A stretch of DNA of 64,000 nucleotides from assembly GCA_020050685.1 (NCBI GenBank), contig JAGVKG010000031.1, positions 51,203 to 115,202 of the forward strand. Direction: 5' to 3'. Of this stretch, positions 52,864 to 61,800 are shown piece after piece. The position numbers were made by a program, and so were the translations under genes. The notes beneath the pieces are model-generated. The model made no database searches. It was given only the letters and a program-made list of their open reading frames with translations, and was not told the DNA's origin. The DNA comes from Candidatus Obscuribacterales bacterium. Lineage in GTDB: Bacteria > Cyanobacteriota > Vampirovibrionia > Obscuribacterales > Obscuribacteraceae. Numbering within the stretch: position 1 is the stretch's first letter; every line of letters begins with the position of its first letter.

Positions 52864-55800
52864 ATGAAAAGACCAGGAAGGTGGTTCCTCTACTTAGTTT
52901 TGTCATTGCAGCTTGCAATGCCAAATGCCACTCTGGCTTGGGAATCCCGGGCTGGTTCTGAAGCACCGGCTCCGGTTGGTGGCTTTCGTGCATCGAGAGC
53001 CGCAGCGGGCGCGGCGATGGCCGGACAGGCCGCCGGTGTTAATCTTGATCTTTCGTCCCGCACTGCCAGCCTGACAGCGGGCAATTATATTGGCACTAAT
53101 CCTGTCACTATTAATGTAGGTGGTATGAATCGGGAGGTGAATGCGCAAGATTTGCTCACTCCTGCTGAAATGGTCGCCGCATCGCAAGTTGCCGGTGGCG
53201 GACGCCAAACCCTTCAGCTCGGTCCACAAGGTAATGCCATGGCAGGCCGGTTCACTTTATCCGGACAGCTAGCCCAAGAAATCGGCAATTTGGTCGTGCC
53301 ATCCGGAGTAAAGCTTTTCCAGGACTTTGGTAATCTGCCAAATTTGGCGGCATCCGGCAACGTTACCAACGAGGGCAGAATCTATGCCTTTTCATCAGAT
53401 CAACAAGTCACCTCCGCTACTCTTTCCGCTCTGAATATTTCCAATCAATCCGGAGCGCTGATTACAACGGTGATACCATCCGGTGGTCTTCCGCGCGGTA
53501 TGCTCGGCGGTGCAACACCGGTTGCCAATCTTGGGCTGAATCTCAACGCAGTCAATGACATAGTCAATGCCGGATCAATTATTAGCTCAGGCGATCTGAA
53601 TCTTGCTGCTGGTGGCGCGATTGTTAATGCGTTGCCGTCTGTAAGCGTAAATGAGATGCAAGGTTCGATGCCGACTATGCAAGCGGCTGGAAATGTCAAT
53701 TTGTTGTCGGCACGTATAACTAATTCTGGCATGATTTCTTCGCTGGCAGGCAACATCAATATGAATTCTTCCTTGCCGGCAAATATTTTAGTCAACGGTG
53801 CTAGTGGAACCTTCCAAGCTTTGGTTGGCGACATCAATGTGCGTGAAGGTGGCTTTAATTTAGCCAACAATATTGCACTCAATGGTGGCAATTACTTTTC
53901 CCAAAACTTGAATTTGTATTCCGGAGCCGGTGCTGTTGATGTGAATGTCGATCAACTGACTGGGCAAGTGAATACCTCCGCGCAAATAGCACACATAAGT
54001 GCTGCTACTTCGGTGCTTGTGCTCGGCGATCAGTGTATTACCGGCGATCCAACTTACGCCAATACTGGCGACATCAATATTGCCGGCACGCTCACCATTA
54101 CTGGTGGCAGTCTGGCTCTTGTAGCCGGTGGTGATATTGAAGCCACTAGCAGTACTGCCAAAATTACAAATAGTGGTGCGAATATTTTGTTGATTGCCGG
54201 AGCAAATTGTGTAAGCGGCTGTGGTGGCGGCGGAAGTTCTCTTAGTGGTACTGATCCGGCAGGAGCAACTACTGGAACAATAACAGTGAGTTTTGTTGGT
54301 GGCATAGGTGGAAATATCGACTTTCAAACCAGTACTCAAGCAACCGTGATTGATTCGTCGTCAGGGGCGGCAGCTGGAGGCAGTGTTACATTAGTTGCCG
54401 TAGCAAACGGTGGCACGGGCGGAAATGTGCTTCTGCAAAATGGTGGCACTGGTGGAGCGATCAACACATCAGGAACTGGTGCCAATGGTGGCGCCGTATC
54501 GATAATTGCTGGTGCTCAATCGGGAACGTCTTTGACGGTTGGTGACATTACCACAACAGGTGGATCTGTCAGTTTGCAAACCGCCACGCCGGTCGCAATA
54601 GGTACTCTGACAATTAACACGTTGGGAGACATTGCTTCAGGTTCAATTGCCGCAGGTACTATGCAGGAAGCTAGCATGTCTGTTGGCGGCAGTATAAACA
54701 CTGGTCCCGGCACAGCTGGAGCCGGTTCTGTTCTCATGCTTGCCGGCAGCAACATTACATTTTCCAATATCAATACATCATCCACCACAGGCTCGGGCGG
54801 AAATATTTTAGCGGGTGCTGGTTTCACTTCGACGAATTCCGGGACATCTATTCTTGTTACTGGAGCAAGCGCCGTTGGTGGGAGCATAATGCAAACTGTA
54901 GGTGCCACCACCTTACAAGCTTTCAGTACGGCCGGTAATGGTGGCAACTTGACGTTCTTGGCTAATTCCGGATCGGGAGGCGGCTCTGGCATCATAGCCT
55001 TGTTAGGTGGCGTCTCCATTGCGACAGGCGGAAGCGGTGCGGGAATTAATGGCAATGTGATGATGGTGGCAGGTGCTACGTCTGGTGCAACTTCCATAAC
55101 TACCGGCGCAATAGATACGACAGGAGCGAGCGGTGGGAATGGCAATATTATTTTGGCGGCAGCTTCACCGGACATCATGTGTCCTGGTTGTTCAACGTCG
55201 GCTGTGACTATAACAAACAACAACATTGCCAGCGGATATTTTGGTGGTGGCGTCTTGCAATCGCCTGGACTTTCGGCAGGCAGTCTGACAACTTCCAACA
55301 GTTTTATCCAACTCTATTCAACTGGTTCAATTTCCACAGGTGCAATTACTGCTTGTGCCGGCTGCCAATTCTCAGGACAAAATACGACGATTGTTGTGCC
55401 AACTGGTGTATCACCGGCCAATATGACTATTCAAACTGTCGGCAATGGCTCGATTTTTGTGACCAACGCTACGCTCACTACCAGTACATCGCTGACACTT
55501 ATTGCTCAGGGGTCGGGAGGTATTTATGCGAGCTGGCCATTGCAGACCGGTACATTGACGATGGCTTCTGGTTCCGGTGACATCATGTCGATATCGAACG
55601 ACAATCGCGTGCAAGTGACGGCAGGTAATTTGACCATAGCGACTGCAGGCAATGTCTACGTCAAGAACCTTCAGACTGGAACCTTGACAGGACTGTCCTC
55701 GGGAAATGTTTTTGATTATAGTAATTTGGTTGGTAACACGATTGTGACTGGAAGTGTGTCCGGTGCTTTTGTTGTGCTTAATGCCGCAGGTACGTTTACG

Positions 55801-58800
55801 TCTCAATCCGGTTCAAGTATCTCTGCCTCATCTTCATTAAGCTTACGCTCTGCTTCTACAGTTACCATCGCCAGTGGAACACTAACAGGTAATGCCAGTT
55901 CGGTAAATGCCAGTGGTGCCAATTTGAATGTCTTTGGTACTTCGATAGCTATAACCGGAGCACTCTCTAGTAATGGTAATGGCACCGGCAATGGTGGCAA
56001 TATATTTTTGATGGGTAGTACCGGTTCTGTGAGCGTAGGGGCTTTGAATGCCAATGGTGTGAATGGTGGAAACATCATAATTGGTGCTGCTAATGGCATT
56101 ACTACTTCAGCCATTGATACATCCAGTACAGGCAGTGGTACCGGCGGACAGATTGTGGCTTGGACAGGCAATTCCGGAAATGCAGCTACATTAACGGTGG
56201 GACAAATCAATACGTCTGGCACAAGTGGTGGATTGGTTCAACTAGTTAATTCTTCAGCTAATACTAGTTCTACGAACCTGACTGTTGGCGGTACTGTTAC
56301 AACGGATGCCACCGGCTTAAATGGAGTTGCCGGACCAATTGCTTTGGTGGCATCCGGTGCAATAAGCGCCTCTAGTGCTATTACTGCCAGAGCTAATGCC
56401 AATGGTTCGAGTACTACAGCGCTGGGAGGTAGCGTCTTTATTTCAAGTGGCGGTACAGGTGGTACAGCCATCACAACAGGTACGATAAACACCAGTGCGA
56501 CGAATAACGGCACCGGAGATCGGGCCGGTAATATAATCCTTCTGACGTCTGCTGGTACTTCGGCACCGAATCCCACAAATATTACTCATGGTACATTTAC
56601 TCAGACAGGTGGTACGGCTGGCACAAATATTTCATATGGTCTGAATGGCGCATCTTCCACTCTACCATCGAGCCTCAACGTTACTCCTACGGCGAACATA
56701 AATATACGACCAGGCGGTTATCAATCGGCATCTGGATCTTTTATAAACTTGACTGTCAATACTAATGGGGATACACAATTGGTTGTGCCGATTAACATCG
56801 GGGCAACCGGAACATCATTGCAATTGACCTCGGTAAATCCTGTCTCAACGGCAGGCGGTGATAACATCAATTTTGTTTTGGGTGGCAATTTAGTCACCAA
56901 TGGCGTGTTAGCTACGGCGGGTAATACAAGCCGATTCGGTTTGCTTACGACCGGAAGTGTTACATTGGGCGCGGCGCTCAATGTAAATTCTTTATATGAT
57001 GCAAACATTGTTGCCCTTGGGGGCATTTCTGGACCGGGATTCAACTTTTCTGTCAATGCCGGTCGAAATGTCTTTATGCCTCAAACCAGCATTAGTGTCA
57101 ATGCTAGCAGTGGTGCTGGTGGTGCTGTTACCCTAAACGCCGGTTCTTCAATAATTGCAGGCTCTGTCTTTTCGTTTAGCACAGGTACCGCAGGAGGTGC
57201 CGTTACGCTAAACGCCGGTTCGTCGGTAATGGTGGACAAGATTTATTCTCACAGCCAAGGATCTGGAGTGGGCGGAGCGATCAATATCAATGCCGGTTCT
57301 CACATAGTTGTTTTGGCCTCTTCTGGTGGTGATATTCAAACCAGTGCCGACAATAACAGTGGCGGAAATCTAACCATGAGGGCTGGCGGCTCACTTGCCG
57401 TTGGCAATGTGCTGGCAGTTGGCTACAGCGGAGCAGGTGGAAGTGTAACCCTTTCGGCTGGTTCTTCTTTGTCATCGCTTTACTTGCTGACAGACGGTTT
57501 GAATGGAAATGGGGGAGCAATCTCTTTGGGCGCTGGCTCGACTATTTCGACAGCTTACCTGGATACGCTTGCCAACACTGGGGCAACCAATGCAGGTTCA
57601 GTAACAATGAATGCCGGATCGTCAATTAGAACGGCAGATATTAGCGCTACCAGCACAGCAGGCAATGGTGGCAACGTCATGCTGCTTAGTTTGCAAGGCG
57701 GCATATTCGTTAACGGTAGCGTGATGACGAGGACGACAACTGGTTCTCAGGCGGGTTCTGTCTCTTTGGTTGCTCTCAATGAAATCAACGTTAATCGAGC
57801 CAATGGCATAACCAACAATGGTATTACAGCCACTGGGGGCAGTGCTGGTTCGGTTGGTGGCAATTTGTTCATTTCGTCTGGTTCGTCGAACAGCAATGCC
57901 GTGAAGATTGGACGAGTGGATACAAGCTCTGCAGCAGCAAGTGGTGCTGGTCAAATATTCTTGGGCGCTAATGTCTCAGGTATAAATGGAGCTTCACCAA
58001 CGGGCAATGCCAACATTCAATTTACGCTCTTTAGTGCCAATGGTGCTAGCACCACGCCGAACCCGTATCTCTTTTACAATGGTAATCCCAGCACTATTAC
58101 GTCTTCTACTACTGTTTTTGTTCAAGCGGGTAATGTCACCATATTTCCTGGCGTATACACTTCGGACATAGGATCATCTGGTACGCCGGTAAGCATCACG
58201 CTTGATCTTGGTGGCGACAGCCGCACCTTGGTCCCACTGGCCTCCACTGGCAATATCTATCTTAGCGGCTTCGTTGCCGACAACGCCGTGGGCGGTGCAG
58301 CGGCGTATCAAAACAATGGTTACAACACTAATATTGTGTCGTCCGGTGCAAGTGGTATCACTTTGTCCGGCAACCTTAGCGCCTCTCCGTTTGGAGGGGG
58401 AACTGCGGCGCCGATTAGCTTGCTTGCTCTTGGAACGGGCGGTATTAGCCAAACAGGCACAGTGTCCGTTACTGGGTTGTCTACTTCCTTATACGCACCA
58501 TCACTAAGCCGGAGTGGAACGCTTACGTTTGCAACCGGCAATGTGAGTATGAATATAAATACTATTACTAGTGCTGGTACGATGAGCACAAGCGCAGGAA
58601 CTTTGAGTCTTACGACCACCAGCTTAACCAATACAGGGACTATCAGCGCCAGTTCTAGTTTGAATATTCAGTCTGGCTGCTGCAACCTCACCATATCCGG
58701 TGCTACGAGCACGTTAAGTGGATCCGCCATTTCGCTGGTTAGCAGTGGTGGTACTGTTAATGCTAATCAGACTAATTGGACCGGTACCGTTAGCGGAACG

Positions 58801-61800
58801 GCAGCCAATGTTTTTACTTTGACCGCGGCTGGCAATGTTACGACTGGCGCGATAACTGGTGCAAATGGTATCAACCTTGTCACGACCGCTGGCAACTTAA
58901 CACTTAATGGTGCTGTGACCAGCATAGGTGGTGGCGTTACCTTGGCGGCTAACAACAGCTCCGGTACTAACGGCATATTGACTTTAGCCAGTTCAATAAG
59001 CACAGTAGCATTAGCTGGCAATAGTGGGAACTTGGCAGTAGTTGGCAGCCAACGAATTGTTTCAGCTGCTGGTATCGGCACAATCAATACGAGTTCTAGC
59101 ACCGGGAATGGTGGCAGTATCCTCTTGATTGGTGATTCGAATTTTACATATAACAGCAGCACATCTACCATTACCTTTTCCGGTGGCGGGCAAGGAACCA
59201 ACGCCATTGATTTAACGGTGGGAGGTGGTATCACTTCAGTTACCAGCGTTAGCACATTTACTAATGGTAGTGGTGGAGGAATTACATTTGTTACTCCCTA
59301 TCAAGGCGGACAATATCGACCAATCTTGCTGGGTGCCGCACCGGTTACAAGTGGCGGCAATGGTACTGGGACAAATGGAGATATGAAGATTTTGGCGTCT
59401 AACTCCGGGGCTATGATTAATCCAGGAATTACAGTAGGTAATGTTGATACCACTGGAGCAACTGGTGGCGGGGGTAACATTTACATCGTCGCCGACCGAA
59501 CCGATATCAGTGGCACCATGACTATAAGAAATGGTGCCATTGTGACTGGCTCGTTCAGCACCTTCAGTATTCCAGGCTTTGGTCAAGCTCTTATGTTTGG
59601 GCCGATTACTACCGGTACGTTGACTGCCAGTAACAGTGCGACAACTCCAACGACAGTAATTTTCGTTGCTGATGCTCAGGGGCTAATTACTACCGGTGCT
59701 ATCACCAATAATGCATCTACATCCGGTAATTCCGGAGGCAGGGTGATTGTCAACTCATTTACTGGCACCTATTTTGTCAATGGCAATATTGTGGCCAATG
59801 GCTCGGGAACCGGAAATGGTGGACAAGTAACTCTGGGCAGCTCGTTTGCAAGCGGCGCGTACATTATTGATAGTAGTGCCACCACTGCCGGAGTAAAGGG
59901 AACTGTCTCTGCCAATGGTGGCACAAGCGCTGGAGCCGGTGGTGGTACAGTTTCCCTATCATTTTCATCTGGCAGTTTGTCAATACCGGTGACCGCCAAT
60001 ATTGCAGTCAACCCATCGGCAAGTGGTGGAGCTGGGGGCAGCATTACTGTCACTTCCTTTAGCGGTACTCTCACAGTACCTAATGGAACTTGGGCTGTAA
60101 ATGCGGTTGGACCAGGCAATTACAATGGTGGCACGCTGAGTCTTAGTTCATCAGTATTGACTATTACGGGCGGTAGCAACTTGACGCTTTCCGCCAATGC
60201 GACCGGTACGGGAAATGGCGGCACGCTGGGTGTAACCACGCGTGGTGCAACAAGCGATGTCGTGGTTGGTGCGGGGCAACTGTCCTTTTCCGCAACAGGC
60301 GGTTCCATATCTTCATCGGCTGGTAATGGTGGCAATATCACTGTTGGTGCTGGACGACATCTGACCTTCGATCCGTCCGCTGTCACCGCTACTCCACTGG
60401 GAACTAATGGTAGAGGAACGGCTTATACGCTTAGCGCTGGTTTGGGTGCGGTTGGTAATTTGCAAGTCAACGGTAGTCTCAATGCAGATGGTGTGGGCAC
60501 AGGAAATGGTGGCAACATCAGCTTTAGCTACAGAGATGATGATACCTCGTTTCCGTCTGCGCAGCCCTTTGTAGTTGGTGCGGCACTAACTAATAGTGGG
60601 GTGACTGGAACTATTTCTTCCAATGCGCCGGGCACGGGTACGGGAGGCACCATCACTATTACCAATAATTCAGCGGTGGCCAGTACATCCCTTACTACCA
60701 CACTGACTGGGACTATCTCTGCTAATTCTGCCAGCGGCACTCTGGGGATAATAAACTTCAATCAGTCCGGCAAAATTGTTTGGGTCACTGGAGCGGGACA
60801 ATTGATTGGTAGGACCAGTGCCTCGGGATCGCAAATTCTTATCAACCCGCAAGCAGCAGGAGCAACTCTGACAGTAGGAACAATGACTTCTTCGGCTGGC
60901 TCAGTCAGCTTGGAGTCAGATGGTAGCGTAACATCTAGCATTGTTATCCCAAGTGGATCTTCCATTAGTGCAGGGGGTACAGGTGGAAACGTTTTCCTGG
61001 TTACTCCCAGCCTCACCAACAATGGTTCGATCACGTCGTCCTTTGCTGGTGGCACCATTGATGTTCAGAGCTTTGCTGGCGGCTTAACTTTGGCGGGCAA
61101 CGGCAGCATGACTCAATCTGGTGGAACTTCTCCAACCATTCAACTGAGAGCAGTTGGTGCAACACAATTAACCGTTAATTCAACTTATACTCTCAATGCC
61201 GGAGCAACAGGTACGGTTCGATTTATGGCAGAACAGTCCGGTGGTTCGATTAGTTTTGGCGGCACGACTCAAACTGTTTCTGGAACCAGCGCTGCGCAAA
61301 TTAGCAGTCAATCAATTACTTTTGCCGCAAACGCGACGGTAACTACCAATAAAACAACCGGCACGGGCATAACTGTAGATACTTTTTCTACAGCTAACCC
61401 TCTGCTAATCACATCTACAGATTCGGGAACATCAACGCTTTCCACAAGTGGAGCTGGCATTGTCATTCAGCCAACCGCCGGACAGACCTTAACCTTTGCC
61501 AAAACTGCCGGTAGTAATGATGGAACGCTGCGTTTGAATGGTGGGCCGGTAACGATTACGACATCCGCGTTGACAACAATAAATGCAGATGCGGTTGTCT
61601 TCTCCAACAACAGCATCACCATGAATGTCAACGGTAGTACCCTGGCTCACAATGGTGACATAAGCATTAGCGGATCTGGTCAAGTAACAATTCAAAGTAC
61701 ATCTGGTCTGACTGTAAATGGCAACGGCAATTTTACATGCTGCACTTCCGGAGGAGTGACGTTTACTGCTACTGGTGCCAATACTCTCAACTACAATGGA

